DNA of 64,000 bases from Algoriphagus sp. (GTDB taxonomy: Bacteria; Bacteroidota; Bacteroidia; Cytophagales; Cyclobacteriaceae): assembly GCA_018336015.1 (NCBI GenBank), contig JAGXQZ010000001.1, positions 1-64,000 on the forward strand, read 5' to 3'. A program made the translations under genes and the position numbers. Below the pieces are notes generated by a model. The model was not told where the DNA came from and searched no databases. It saw only the letters and a list, made by a program, of their open reading frames with translations. This document shows positions 17,697 to 26,736 of this stretch, piece by piece. Positions within the stretch are counted from its first letter, which is position 1. Every line of letters starts with the position of its first letter.

Positions 17697-18278
17697 TTAA
17701 AGATTTTTCATGTCAAATTTGATTTTGGTCTTATCCCAAGCCACGGAGATTGCTGCAGTTCCTTTTGAAGTTTCCTCTACAGTGCAGGTCAAGGATTCTA
17801 CCACATCTTGTAATTGTTCCGGAACGACTGTAAAGCGAACCAAATCTTTGCTTGCATCATAGTCGTCGGCTAGATGCATATCCCATACTTGGTTGATAAT
17901 TACTGTCCATTCCTTTTCTCCGGGGATAGTGAAAAATCCATACTTCCCGGCAGGGATTTCCTTTTCACCGATTTTCACGGCCTTGTCAAACTGAATCGAT
18001 GTAGCCTTATGCGCACCCGTCACCCAAACTTCCCCAAAGGCCACAAGGCCTCCGAAAATCTGTCTTCCTCTCACGCTGGGAGAGGAGTAATCGATATGAA
18101 TGTGGTTCCCATCCACCATTGCCATGGCTGAGGTTCTTGGACTTTTGGATGGCTTGTTTTCGGACTGTGCTGGTTGATGTTGGCTATGGTCTTCTGCGGC
18201 AGAAGATTGATTTTCTGTTTTCCCACTGCACGCAACAGCTAACAAAAGGATTAAAAAGAGATGGATGGTATTTCTCAT
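17697..18278 (-). CDS. DUF2911 lipoprotein
   Basis: A 193-residue protein with a lipobox LAVAC (Cys17) and a charged Ser/His linker. A DUF2911 domain follows, recognised by SPSVRGRQIFGGLV, FGEVWVTGAHKAT, EIPAGKYGFFTIPG and WTVIINQVWDMH. DUF2911 is common in Bacteroidota; the function is unknown. It is the last gene of the minus-strand run that includes CHY, DUF3347 and CusB. It may therefore be co-expressed with copper export, though it has no obvious metal motif in the domain itself. Confidence 0.87.
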   Translation of the reverse strand: MRNTIHLFLILLLAVACSGKTENQSSAAEDHSQHQPAQSENKPSKSPRTSAMAMVDGNHIHIDYSSPSVRGRQIFGGLVAFGEVWVTGAHKATSIQFDKAVKIGEKEIPAGKYGFFTIPGEKEWTVIINQVWDMHLADDYDASKDLVRFTVVPEQLQDVVESLTCTVEETSKGTAAISVAWDKTKIKFDMKNL

Positions 18279-18306
18279 AGTTGAAGTAGTTTTTGGTGGA
18301 TGAAAA

Positions 18307-18747
18307 TTATTTTTGAAGTGGGACCTCAGTTTGGAAATACAAATGGTAATGCTTGCTGCAACCGGGGTTGAAACCTGATTTGCAATGCGGACAGGTATTG
18401 TTAGAGGCCATGTAATCTTTGATGCTCAGTTCGTTGCCGCATACCCCACACAGTATGGCTTTTTGATCAAATTCAGCTTTAGGCCAAACCCGATGCTCAT
18501 GGTCTGCCTCTTCCTCATGACAGGAAAAGCAGGGATAATACTTGTCGCAGCACTTGAATTTGATGGCAATGATATCCAATTCGGAATGCCAATGCACGCA
18601 GCGGGTTTGGTTGTCTACCGGCTTTCCATACACATTGATTCCACGGATTTGGGATACTTTAAGTGGTTCTAATACTTTTTGCTGGGAAAATGAAAGTGTG
18701 GAAAAAAGCAGAAGAAGGCTAAGGGTGAATAGGAGGTATTTTCTCAT
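18307..18747 (-). CDS. Exported CHY-type zinc finger protein
   Basis: A 146-residue protein with a signal peptide (residues 1-21) and then a CHY zinc-finger-like cluster. The Cys/His residues are C50, H52, C66, C67, C73, C76, H77, H83, H85, C100, C103, C119, C122, C130, H133 and H135. The motif order RCVHWHSELD, CCDKYYPCFSCHEE, H-x-HRVWP, ILCGVCG and CPHCKSGFNPGC fits the CHY family (PF05495). Family members studied in eukaryotes are cytosolic or intermembrane-space redox/zinc proteins. Export, and a place between DUF3347 and DUF2911 genes in a copper operon, suggest binding of Cu or Zn in the periplasm (inference). Confidence 0.82.
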   Translation of the reverse strand: MRKYLLFTLSLLLLFSTLSFSQQKVLEPLKVSQIRGINVYGKPVDNQTRCVHWHSELDIIAIKFKCCDKYYPCFSCHEEEADHEHRVWPKAEFDQKAILCGVCGNELSIKDYMASNNTCPHCKSGFNPGCSKHYHLYFQTEVPLQK

Positions 18748-18801
18748 TTGGTGTATTAATCAAAAGGCGAGTAAATGCGAGTACCCGCCTTTGAAAGGAA
18801 A

Positions 18802-19377
18802 TCAGTTCAATGCCAAAGTTTCTTCCACTCTACCGCAAGTCAACATGGAGCTGCCAAACAGCGGATTTTTGACATCCTCGCTGGCGCTCAGCCACATGCC
18901 ACCCGTATTTCCTTTGTACATCGGGCAATATTGATGGTATAATGTGCGGTCAGTTCCTGCGATTTTCAGCATGTCTTTCAATACCACACTCAAGGCTTGA
19001 AAACTTTCCCGCTGGGCTGCGATGTCTGCTGTGGCAAGTTTTTCGGCAAAGCCTGTGGCTTCCACTTGCAGTCTTTCCAATTCCTCAGGGTCATTGGTTT
19101 GAGCACCTGCGATGTCGTAGGATTTTAGGACAGCAACCAAGTCCGCACTTTTCGCAGCTGCAGAGGCAGCATCATCCGCAACCAAGGCATCTTTTACCGC
19201 CAAATAAGCATCGATGATTCCGCTGGTGGTTTTGGAGCTGCTTACCGAAACTGAATTGGCTGAGGATGCATCGCCTGAGGCGTGAGTTTCTGATCCAGTT
19301 TCAGTCGTGGTCGATTTTTCTCCGCAGGAAAAGAGTGCGAAAGAAAGGAGGGAGGCGAATAAAAGGGTCTTTTTCAT
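18802..19377 (-). CDS. DUF3347 lipoprotein, probable periplasmic copper-binding
   Basis: A 191-residue protein with a lipobox ALFSC (Cys18), a Ser/Thr-rich linker, and a DUF3347 domain (about 50-190). The domain signature is YHQYCPMYKG near residue 150 and FGSSMLTCGRVEET near the C-terminus. The C-x-M and M-x-x-C elements could bind Cu(I). The same domain is fused to the C-terminus of the CusB protein encoded just upstream, so this is a free version of that module. It probably receives or delivers copper in the periplasm; the metal is inferred from context. Confidence 0.85.
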   Translation of the reverse strand: MKKTLLFASLLSFALFSCGEKSTTTETGSETHASGDASSANSVSVSSSKTTSGIIDAYLAVKDALVADDAASAAAKSADLVAVLKSYDIAGAQTNDPEELERLQVEATGFAEKLATADIAAQRESFQALSVVLKDMLKIAGTDRTLYHQYCPMYKGNTGGMWLSASEDVKNPLFGSSMLTCGRVEETLALN

Positions 19378-19417
19378 GAGATTATATATGTATTGTTTTT
19401 TGAGTTTTCTTTTTCAA

Positions 19418-19496
19418 CCTGTGAGTGGGGACACTCACAGGGGCCACAGTTTTCAAGGAATTGAGACCTGTCAGGTTTTCAAAACCTGACAGGTCT
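19418..19496. repeat. Two perfect palindromes in the cusB-DUF3347 spacer
   Basis: CCTGTGAGTG (19418-19427) pairs with CACTCACAGG (19432-19441) around a 4-nt loop. AGACCTGTCAGGTTTT (19464-19479) pairs with AAAACCTGACAGGTCT (19481-19496) around a single base. Both lie between co-oriented genes of one operon and lack the T-run of a terminator. Confidence 0.88.
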
Positions 19497-19507
19497 GGAT
19501 AGGTAAA

Positions 19508-21277
19508 TTAATGCTTATGTGCTGCAGGAGCTGAAGGAGTTCCAGCAAGATTCATTACCGGCTGACCTTTGAGATAGGTTTGTTTTACTTCTCCACAAGC
19601 AAGCATGGATGCTCCGAAATAAGGGTTGGTGATGTCTTTTTTCTCACTCAACCAATAAGCCCCCTGATCTCCGAAAGCCATCGGACAGTAGTCTTTGTAG
19701 ACCACATCTTTGTTGATGCCAAAGGTCTCGGTCATTTCCAATAGGTGAAAGGAAAGCATGGAAAAATGCTTTCGGGCCTCTTCAATATCTTTTGCCGAAG
19801 CCATTTTTGCCCGGGCATCTTTCATCCCTTTCAGCATTTCCATCCATTTGTCGTGGGCCTGATCTTTCACCAAACCCATATTCACTTTGGAAAGGCTTTG
19901 ATCGATGGCGACTAGAGCTTTTTGGGATTCATCCAGCTTATCTTTCACCAATCCATTTTTCACCTGAAAATAGGCATCTGCTACGCCAGTGATTTGATTT
20001 CTGAATTCCTCCGAAACCTCCAAGGATTTGGTTTGCGGACGTTTCATCATGCTGTATTGTCCTGAAAGCTGAGCAGCTGCATCGATGGCAAAAACTCCGT
20101 TGGTGACGATCTCTTCACCCGCCTGAAGACCGGACTCGATCAGGTAATTGTCTCCCATTCGGTTGCCTAAGCTCACCTCACGCATCTCAAATCCCGGGGT
20201 TTCGGAATTGGGAACTTTCACATACACCACCGAGCGCTTTCCTGACCAAAGGACAGAGGTTCGGGGAACTGTAACTCCTGCCGAACTTGGTTTCTTTGCC
20301 GTTTGAATTTTGGCGGTGACAAACATTTCCGGCTTGAGTTTTCCGCCTGAATTGGTGACTTCAGCACGAACAGAGGCTGCCCGGGTATTGGCATTCAAGA
20401 GTGGATCGATAAAGGAGATTCTTGCTTTGAAGTTTTCCTCCGGCATTCCTGCTACGGTAAAACTGATTTCATTTCCGGTGGAAAGCAAAGGCAAATCTGA
20501 CTCATAGGCATCCAAGAGCACCCAAAGCTTGTTTAGATTGACCACATTAAACAGAACAGATCCCGTGCTCACATAATCACCCACCGCAATATTCCGTTGA
20601 GTCACCACGCCGGATTGGTCAGCAAGGATGTCAAATTTCTCCCGGATTGTTCCGCTTTGCTCGATTTCCGTGATTTGAGTTTCGGTCAGTTTCCAAAGCT
20701 TGAGTTTTTCCTTGGCAGCAGTGTAGAGTTGAGGGAAATTGCCTTTGCTTTTTACCGCCTCAAGCAATTCCCGCTGCGCCGTGAGCAATTCCGGGGAATA
20801 AATTGTGGCAAGCCGCTGGCCTGCTTTGACTTGCTCTCCAGTGAAGGTCACAAATAGTTTTTCTATTCTTCCGGGAAACTTTGCCGTGATGGCTGCATTT
20901 TCGCGTTCGTCAGCCTGAATTTTTCCTGTAAGAAAGAGTTCTCCCGAGGCAGTTGCACCTCCAATTTTGATGGTTTGCACCTGCGCCATCGCTACCGCCT
21001 CAGGGGTCATTTCAAAGACCATGGGATTGTCACTACCCGAGCTGGCCTGGGAGGCAGGGATCAAATCCATCCCGCAAATCGGACAGTCTCCCGGTTCGCC
21101 CAACTTGATCTGCGGGTGCATGGAGCAGGTCCAAAGTGTAGGAACACCGGATTCATTTTCGTGGGCATGGCCTTCATGAGATTCAGAGGAGGATGGTTTG
21201 AGTATCCATCCAATCAATCCTCCGACGACCAAGGTCACGAGGATCAGTGCTAATTTATTTTCAAGTATTTTTTTCAT
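19508..21277 (-). CDS. CusB-type RND efflux periplasmic adaptor with heavy-metal-binding and DUF3347 domains
   Basis: A 589-residue membrane-fusion protein with an N-terminal anchor (residues 8-25), a His-rich stretch (HEGHAHE) and a heavy-metal-binding domain (C51-S-M-H-P and C65-x-x-C68-G-M-D). The adaptor body follows: barrel-sandwich hybrid (TAKFPGRIEKLFV), helical hairpin, and beta-barrel (LLDAYESDLPLL). A DUF3347 domain (about 440-575, with YKDYCPMAFG and FGASMLACGEV) ends before a His tail (AAHKH). It would link the CusA pump to TolC and load metal, most likely Cu(I)/Ag(I). The gene starts 6 bp after the tolC stop. Confidence 0.93.
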   Translation of the reverse strand: MKKILENKLALILVTLVVGGLIGWILKPSSSESHEGHAHENESGVPTLWTCSMHPQIKLGEPGDCPICGMDLIPASQASSGSDNPMVFEMTPEAVAMAQVQTIKIGGATASGELFLTGKIQADERENAAITAKFPGRIEKLFVTFTGEQVKAGQRLATIYSPELLTAQRELLEAVKSKGNFPQLYTAAKEKLKLWKLTETQITEIEQSGTIREKFDILADQSGVVTQRNIAVGDYVSTGSVLFNVVNLNKLWVLLDAYESDLPLLSTGNEISFTVAGMPEENFKARISFIDPLLNANTRAASVRAEVTNSGGKLKPEMFVTAKIQTAKKPSSAGVTVPRTSVLWSGKRSVVYVKVPNSETPGFEMREVSLGNRMGDNYLIESGLQAGEEIVTNGVFAIDAAAQLSGQYSMMKRPQTKSLEVSEEFRNQITGVADAYFQVKNGLVKDKLDESQKALVAIDQSLSKVNMGLVKDQAHDKWMEMLKGMKDARAKMASAKDIEEARKHFSMLSFHLLEMTETFGINKDVVYKDYCPMAFGDQGAYWLSEKKDITNPYFGASMLACGEVKQTYLKGQPVMNLAGTPSAPAAHKH

Positions 21278-21283
21278 TTCAAA

Positions 21284-22831
21284 TCACGGTTGAAGGGTGA
21301 GTGAAGTAGCAGCCAAAGCTTCCAATTGGGCAAGACTTTGCAGCTGCTGATTGAGTGCATTGATACGCTTTTGGTGATAGTCCAAAAGCTGCTGATTAGC
21401 CCGAAGCACCTCTTCGAGACCGGTGGCATTGCTGATAAAGGAAGTCTCCAAAAGTTGGATTTGCTGATTGACCAGCAGGATTTGGTCCTCGTAAAGTCGA
21501 AAATTTCGCTCGCTTTCCTCCCAAGTCCGGAAGGCATTTGCCCATTCCATAGCGAGGAGATTTTCCGTTTTTTGGCGATCCAACTGGGCCGACTCTTTGA
21601 GATATTCAGTCTCCTTGATTTTGGAATTGATTTTCTTTCGGTAGATCGGAAGGGTCAAACTGACCATAGGCATGACCATATTCTCTCCTCCCATCTGCAT
21701 ACCGTTTTCAGGTCTTGGCGCAAAGGTCATGTAATTGACTCCAGCACCCAGCATAGGCTTTCCTTCGAGTTTGGCCATTTTGGCTTGCTGTTCGTAGGCT
21801 CCGATTTCGGCCTGATACATGGCGAGCATGGGGTTGTTTTGGCGGATGCTGTCCAGAATTTCCTGTTTTTCCAAGCTCAAAACGGGTTTTTCTAATTGTT
21901 CCGGGAGATTGATTTCCGCCCGGATTTCCCGATTAAGCAGCTGATTAAATTTAATCTGAAGTGGTTCCTGATTGGCCTGAAGTTGCTCAATGGAGTTCTC
22001 CAACTCCCGTATTTGCATTCGGATCTGTAGCAAGGCACTCATTCCTGTAGCGGAATTTCCCATCGGAGCTGCACTCATCCCAGAGGTCATTGGACTCGGG
22101 CTACTCTTGGCGCTAGAGGTATTTCCTCCCATGCCACTCATTCCGCTTGAACTTCCAGCCGAGGTAGAATTCACAGTGGGCTGCGGCATAGATGGGGAAG
22201 GGGTTAGGCTTGGTGAAGAGGTACCTGCCTGAAACCGAATCAGCGCCAATTCCTCGTATTTTCTCAGGTATTCGAGGTTTTCCTGAGCGATCTTGATTTC
22301 CTCCTTTAGCCGAATCTGCTCATACCAAGTGGATTTGACCAGAAGTAGTAACTGATTCTTTTCCTCCAAGAAAAGCTGATACTGCGCTTTCGCCATTTGA
22401 TTGGCTTCTTCCTTTTGGGTAACGATCATCCCAAACCAAGGAAACATCTGCATCAACCTGAAATCCGCCGTCTGATTGCCCATAAATCGTTCCATCGGTT
22501 CGAGGAAAAAACCAGCCTGCAGTTCTGGATCCGGCAAACTCGGCTGATTCACCCGCTCCGCCATGGCCTGATAGCGGGCATAGGAAGCCTTCAGTCCGGG
22601 GTTGTTTTCAGCAGCTTGGATGAGGTAGTCGTCGAGGGATTGGGCTTTTACTTGGATTGTGAAAAGAGACGAAAGAATGAAAGTTGAAATCAGAAAGCTG
22701 AAGTCAGAAAGCTTAAACTTGGATTTCAACTGTCGAATGTCGAATGAGGAATCCCGAAATCCGAAATCCCAACTCCGAAATCCCCAATTAATTAGTCTTT
22801 TGTTTTCCATGACCTTATGCGTTTGATTCAT
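21284..22831 (-). CDS. TolC family outer-membrane efflux protein with odd N-terminus and Met-rich insert
   Basis: A 515-residue outer-membrane factor of the CusCBA-type export complex, with the long alpha-helical repeats of the family (SYARYQAMAERVNQPSLPDP, QIRELENSIEQLQ). Two oddities stand out. First, the start at 22831 overlaps cusA by 17 bp behind a GGAGG 9 nt upstream, but residues about 12-48 are encoded by a degenerate word-repeat tract before the hydrophobic signal segment (about 47-63); a start at 22810 is also open. Second, residues about 204-260 are a Ser/Gly/Pro/Met-rich insert with seven Met, in the region between helices where other TolC proteins have only a short loop. It probably opens the outer-membrane exit for copper. 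Confidence 0.88.
   Translation of the reverse strand: MNQTHKVMENKRLINWGFRSWDFGFRDSSFDIRQLKSKFKLSDFSFLISTFILSSLFTIQVKAQSLDDYLIQAAENNPGLKASYARYQAMAERVNQPSLPDPELQAGFFLEPMERFMGNQTADFRLMQMFPWFGMIVTQKEEANQMAKAQYQLFLEEKNQLLLLVKSTWYEQIRLKEEIKIAQENLEYLRKYEELALIRFQAGTSSPSLTPSPSMPQPTVNSTSAGSSSGMSGMGGNTSSAKSSPSPMTSGMSAAPMGNSATGMSALLQIRMQIRELENSIEQLQANQEPLQIKFNQLLNREIRAEINLPEQLEKPVLSLEKQEILDSIRQNNPMLAMYQAEIGAYEQQAKMAKLEGKPMLGAGVNYMTFAPRPENGMQMGGENMVMPMVSLTLPIYRKKINSKIKETEYLKESAQLDRQKTENLLAMEWANAFRTWEESERNFRLYEDQILLVNQQIQLLETSFISNATGLEEVLRANQQLLDYHQKRINALNQQLQSLAQLEALAATSLTLQP
22640..22800. repeat. Degenerate word-repeat tract inside the tolC 5' coding region
   Basis: Read on the minus strand it contains GGATTTCGG-type words (near 22750-22790), ATTCGACATTCGACAG-like words (22725-22748) and CTTTCTGATTTC-type words (22670-22715). 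GTTGAAATC and GATTTCAAC form an inverted pair within it. It is translated as the first part of the TolC protein. Confidence 0.65.
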
Positions 22832-25800
22832 CGGTGAAAACCTCCGAATTGTGTTTCAATTTGCGTTCGGCCCACCAGCAATACAGGGTAGGCACAATAA
22901 ATACCGTGGTGACTTCCAGGATCATTCCGCCCAAAGAAGGAATCGCCATCGGAATCATGATATCCGAACCCCGACCGGTTGAGGTAAACACGGGAACCAA
23001 GGCCAACAAAGTAGTGGCTGTGGTCATCATACAAGGCAAGACTCTGCGCTTTCCTGCTTCCAACACTGCCGCTCGAATTTCCTGTACAGTTGATGGCTTG
23101 TTTTCCTTGAAGCTTTGGTCCAGGTAGGAAGCCACGACTACTCCATCGTCTGTGGCTATGCCAAACAGGGCTATAAAGCCAACCCAAACTGCTACACTTA
23201 GGTTATACACTTTCATCTGGAACAAATCACGGAAATTGGTACCAAAGAAGCTGAAGTCCATAAACCAGTCCTGTCCATAAAACCAAATCATCAGGAATCC
23301 ACCCGAGAAAGCCATGGCTATCCCTGTAAAGACAAACAGGGTAGTGGAGACGGCTTTGAACTGGAAATAGAGAATCAGGAAAATCAGGATCAAACACAAG
23401 GGAACCACGATGGCTAAGCGTTGCTCAGCTCGGATTTGGTTTTCATAGGAACCTGAAAACTCAAATCGAACGCCATTGGGGACCTTCAATTCTCCCGAAT
23501 CCATCTTTTCCTGCAGGTAACGCTTGGCATCTTCGACCACCGTTACTTCAGCAAATCCTGGCATTTTGTCCAGCAATACATAACCCACCAAGAAGCTGTT
23601 TTCGCCCCGAATCATATCTGGTCCAGGACGGTAGGTGATGTTGGCTACCTGACCCAAGGGAATGTAATTGCCCATCGGGGTAGGAATTTGGAGATTTTCT
23701 ATGGCATCCGGATCGTCCCGATATTCCCGTGCATAGCGTACCCGGATTGGAAAACGCTCCCGGCCTTCCACGGTAGTACTGAGTTTCATTCCTCCGATGG
23801 CTGTCTCGATAAAGTCCTGCACGTCGACCACATTCATGCCATAGCGGGAGATTTGCTCCCGGTCGATATCGAGTTCGAGGTAAGGTTTACCTACAATCCG
23901 ATCGGCAAAGACCGCTTCTTTTTTCACAGATGGCACCTCTTTCAGGTACTTTTCCAACTCTAAGCCAAAGGATTCAATAGTCTGTAAATCTGGTCCATAT
24001 ACTTTGATTCCCATTGGGGCACGCATGCCGGTCTGAAGCATCACAAGACGCGTTTCGATAGGCTGAAGTTTGGGTGATGAAGTCACTCCAGGAAGATTGA
24101 TCACACTGACGATCTCATTCCAGATATCATCCGGGGTGCGGATATGAGCTCTCCACTGACGGAAATATTCCCCGTCCTCATCTTCGATCAAGTCGGAAAC
24201 CTTGATCTGATTGGGAGTCATGGTCGCAGGATCGTAAAAGGAGCCATCCTTTAACTCATATTTTCCATCCGAAACCTTGAAGCGAAGTCGGTTGCCATTG
24301 ATGTCTGTGGCGTATTCCGACTTGTAGTTGATCGTATTTTCAAACATGGAAATCGGGGCAGGGTCGATGGCGGTTTCCGCCCGTCCCGCTTTTCCTACCA
24401 CCATATCGACTTCAGGAATTGCAGTCACCAGCATATCGAGCTTTTGAAGGACTTCTTTGTTTTCCTGTATTCCTGAATGCGGCATAGTTGTCGGCATCAA
24501 GAGGAAGGAACCCTCATTGAGCGATGGCATAAATTCCTTTCCCAAACCCGGAAAAGTATGTGTCAATCCAGACCAAACTCCCGTAGTGCGGATGTTTACG
24601 CCCACGGCATCGAAGGCTTTGGGGATAATTCCGAAGACTCGACCGAAACCTAACCAAACACTAGCGCCAAGTAGAATGACAACCAGTGGAAAGAGCAGGA
24701 AAGTCCCTTTATTCGCCAAACACCAATTCAGGATGCGGGGATAGACTTGGATAAATCCGGCAAATCCTCCCAAAACTAGCCCCAAAAGCAAGGCAATGAA
24801 GATAAAGTTGGTGAGGATGCTGACCGAAACACCCAAAGGCATCCATTGCTCGGTGAGTAACCAAGCCACAAAAACCAAGGTTACAGCAATAATGAGCAAG
24901 CTTTTGTGCTTCTCTAGTTTCTCCGGCAAATGAAAAGCAAGCGTATGGACTAAGCCATAGCTAAACAGCAACCAACCTGCCCAAGACCAGAGGGTGAAGG
25001 CTACGATTGGGCCTAAAATCACCAATCCATAATTCAGGAATCGGCCGATTTTTCCTTTGGCGGATTTCATATTGAAAACCCAGTGAGAAAATGCCGGCAT
25101 AATCAGCAAAGTGAAAATCACGGCTGATACTAATGCAAAAGTCTTGGTATAAGCCAAAGGGCCAAAGAGTTTGCCTTCTGCTGCCTGAAGGGTAAAGACA
25201 GGTAAAAAGCTGATAATCGTGGTGCTGACAGCAGTCAATATGGCTCCCGAAACTTCAGCCGAAGCCAAGTAAACGGTCTTGAGCTTGGATTGGCCTTTGG
25301 GTGCCATTTCCAGATGTCGGAGGACATTTTCATTGAGAATAATGCCCAAATCCACCATGGTTCCGATCGCAATCGCAATCCCGGATAGTGCCACGATATT
25401 GGCATCTACACCGAAGTACTTCATGAAAATAAAACACATCAGCACCGCCATCGGAAGCAAAGCCGAGATCAGGAGCGAGGCTCTTAGATTATACACCATC
25501 ACGATAATTACTAAGATGGTGACTAAAATCTGCAAGTTGATCGCTTCGTAAAGCGTGCCTAAGGTTTCATAGATTAGACCTGTTCGGTCATAAAATGGGA
25601 CCAAAGTCACTTTGGATACTGTGCCGTCGGCTAGGGTTTTGGTTGGAAGACCTTGAGAAAGCTTTTCGATTTCGGCTTTTACGCCTTCGATTACTTTTAG
25701 AGGATTATCTCCATAGCGGGCAATCACCACTCCACCAACTGCCTCAGCCCCGCTCTTGTCGAGGATGCCGGACATGTTTCGGGTTTGGGGACCAATATTG

Positions 25801-26645
25801 ACCTTGCCTATATCCTGAATGCGAATGGGAACATTATTGGTGACTTTGACTACGGCTTTGTCCAGGTCAGAAAGTTCTTCCACATAACCCAAGCCCCGGA
25901 TAAAGTAATCCACTCGGTTGACCTCGATGGTATTGGCAGACACGTCCAAGTTGGATTTTCGTACCGCTTCCATCACATCCATTAGGGTGACACCGTGGGC
26001 TTTGAGCGCTGCAGGATCTACATCCACTTGGTATTCTTTGACATAACCTCCTACAGAAGCCACCTCTGCCACGCCTTCCACCGCGGTTAAGGCATAGCGG
26101 ACGTAGTAATCCTGGATGGTTCGGAGTTCGTGCAGGTCCCAGCCACCAGTTGGATTTCCGTTTTCATCCCGACCTTCCAAAGTGTACCAATACACTTGTC
26201 CCAATGCGGTGGCATCCGGTCCGAGTTTGGGTTGAACACCTTCCGGCAAAAGTCCGGCTGGAAGGGAATTGAGTTTTTCCAGAACACGGGAACGGCTCCA
26301 GTAAAACTCGATGTCCTCTTCGAAAATGATATAGATACTGGAAAAGCCGAACGCAGAACTGGAACGAACACTTTTTACGCCAGGAAGTCCGAGCAGGGAG
26401 GTGGTGAGGGGATAGGTGATTTGGTCCTCCACATCCTGAGGAGACCGGCCCATCCATTCGGTAAAGACGATTTGTTGATTTTCCCCGATATCAGGAATGG
26501 CATCAACAGGCACTGGATCACGTGGCAAAAAATCTACATTCCAATTGAAAGGTGCGGTGACGATGCCCCAACCGATAATCAGCAGGAGGAAAAGTACCGT
26601 AACCAGTTTGTTTTCAAGAAAATACTTGAGGATTCGGTTAATCAT
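22815..26645 (-). CDS. CusA/CzcA family heavy-metal RND efflux pump
   Basis: A 1276-residue inner-membrane pump that drives metal out of the periplasm with the proton gradient. The HME-RND signature is present: N-terminal NRILKYFLENKLVTVL, VDFLPRDPVPVDAIPDIG, WMGRSPQDVEDQITYPLTT, the TM4 stretch GIAIAIGTMVDLGIILNENV with the proton-relay Asp, and KEFMPSLNEGSFLLMPTT. It is about 230 residues longer than E. coli CusA. The extra length includes added hydrophobic segments between the first membrane block and the second porter half (about residues 540-680). Metal specificity (Cu/Ag versus Co/Zn/Cd) is inferred from copper-type neighbours. It begins 91 bp after the HYC_CC_PP stop and overlaps tolC. 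Confidence 0.95.
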   Translation of the reverse strand: MINRILKYFLENKLVTVLFLLLIIGWGIVTAPFNWNVDFLPRDPVPVDAIPDIGENQQIVFTEWMGRSPQDVEDQITYPLTTSLLGLPGVKSVRSSSAFGFSSIYIIFEEDIEFYWSRSRVLEKLNSLPAGLLPEGVQPKLGPDATALGQVYWYTLEGRDENGNPTGGWDLHELRTIQDYYVRYALTAVEGVAEVASVGGYVKEYQVDVDPAALKAHGVTLMDVMEAVRKSNLDVSANTIEVNRVDYFIRGLGYVEELSDLDKAVVKVTNNVPIRIQDIGKVNIGPQTRNMSGILDKSGAEAVGGVVIARYGDNPLKVIEGVKAEIEKLSQGLPTKTLADGTVSKVTLVPFYDRTGLIYETLGTLYEAINLQILVTILVIIVMVYNLRASLLISALLPMAVLMCFIFMKYFGVDANIVALSGIAIAIGTMVDLGIILNENVLRHLEMAPKGQSKLKTVYLASAEVSGAILTAVSTTIISFLPVFTLQAAEGKLFGPLAYTKTFALVSAVIFTLLIMPAFSHWVFNMKSAKGKIGRFLNYGLVILGPIVAFTLWSWAGWLLFSYGLVHTLAFHLPEKLEKHKSLLIIAVTLVFVAWLLTEQWMPLGVSVSILTNFIFIALLLGLVLGGFAGFIQVYPRILNWCLANKGTFLLFPLVVILLGASVWLGFGRVFGIIPKAFDAVGVNIRTTGVWSGLTHTFPGLGKEFMPSLNEGSFLLMPTTMPHSGIQENKEVLQKLDMLVTAIPEVDMVVGKAGRAETAIDPAPISMFENTINYKSEYATDINGNRLRFKVSDGKYELKDGSFYDPATMTPNQIKVSDLIEDEDGEYFRQWRAHIRTPDDIWNEIVSVINLPGVTSSPKLQPIETRLVMLQTGMRAPMGIKVYGPDLQTIESFGLELEKYLKEVPSVKKEAVFADRIVGKPYLELDIDREQISRYGMNVVDVQDFIETAIGGMKLSTTVEGRERFPIRVRYAREYRDDPDAIENLQIPTPMGNYIPLGQVANITYRPGPDMIRGENSFLVGYVLLDKMPGFAEVTVVEDAKRYLQEKMDSGELKVPNGVRFEFSGSYENQIRAEQRLAIVVPLCLILIFLILYFQFKAVSTTLFVFTGIAMAFSGGFLMIWFYGQDWFMDFSFFGTNFRDLFQMKVYNLSVAVWVGFIALFGIATDDGVVVASYLDQSFKENKPSTVQEIRAAVLEAGKRRVLPCMMTTATTLLALVPVFTSTGRGSDIMIPMAIPSLGGMILEVTTVFIVPTLYCWWAERKLKHNSEVFTDESNA

Positions 26646-26736
26646 AATTCCAAGGTTTTAATACAGAATATGTATCCCTTTGCCTTTTGGCAAAAGGGTT
26701 TACTGCGGGCAAAAGTGATTTGCCCAAACCTTGGGT

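Noticed and set aside
21326..21895. Plus-strand frame of 189 codons opposite tolC
   Set aside because: Antisense to a well supported gene with no signal, domain or ribosome site.
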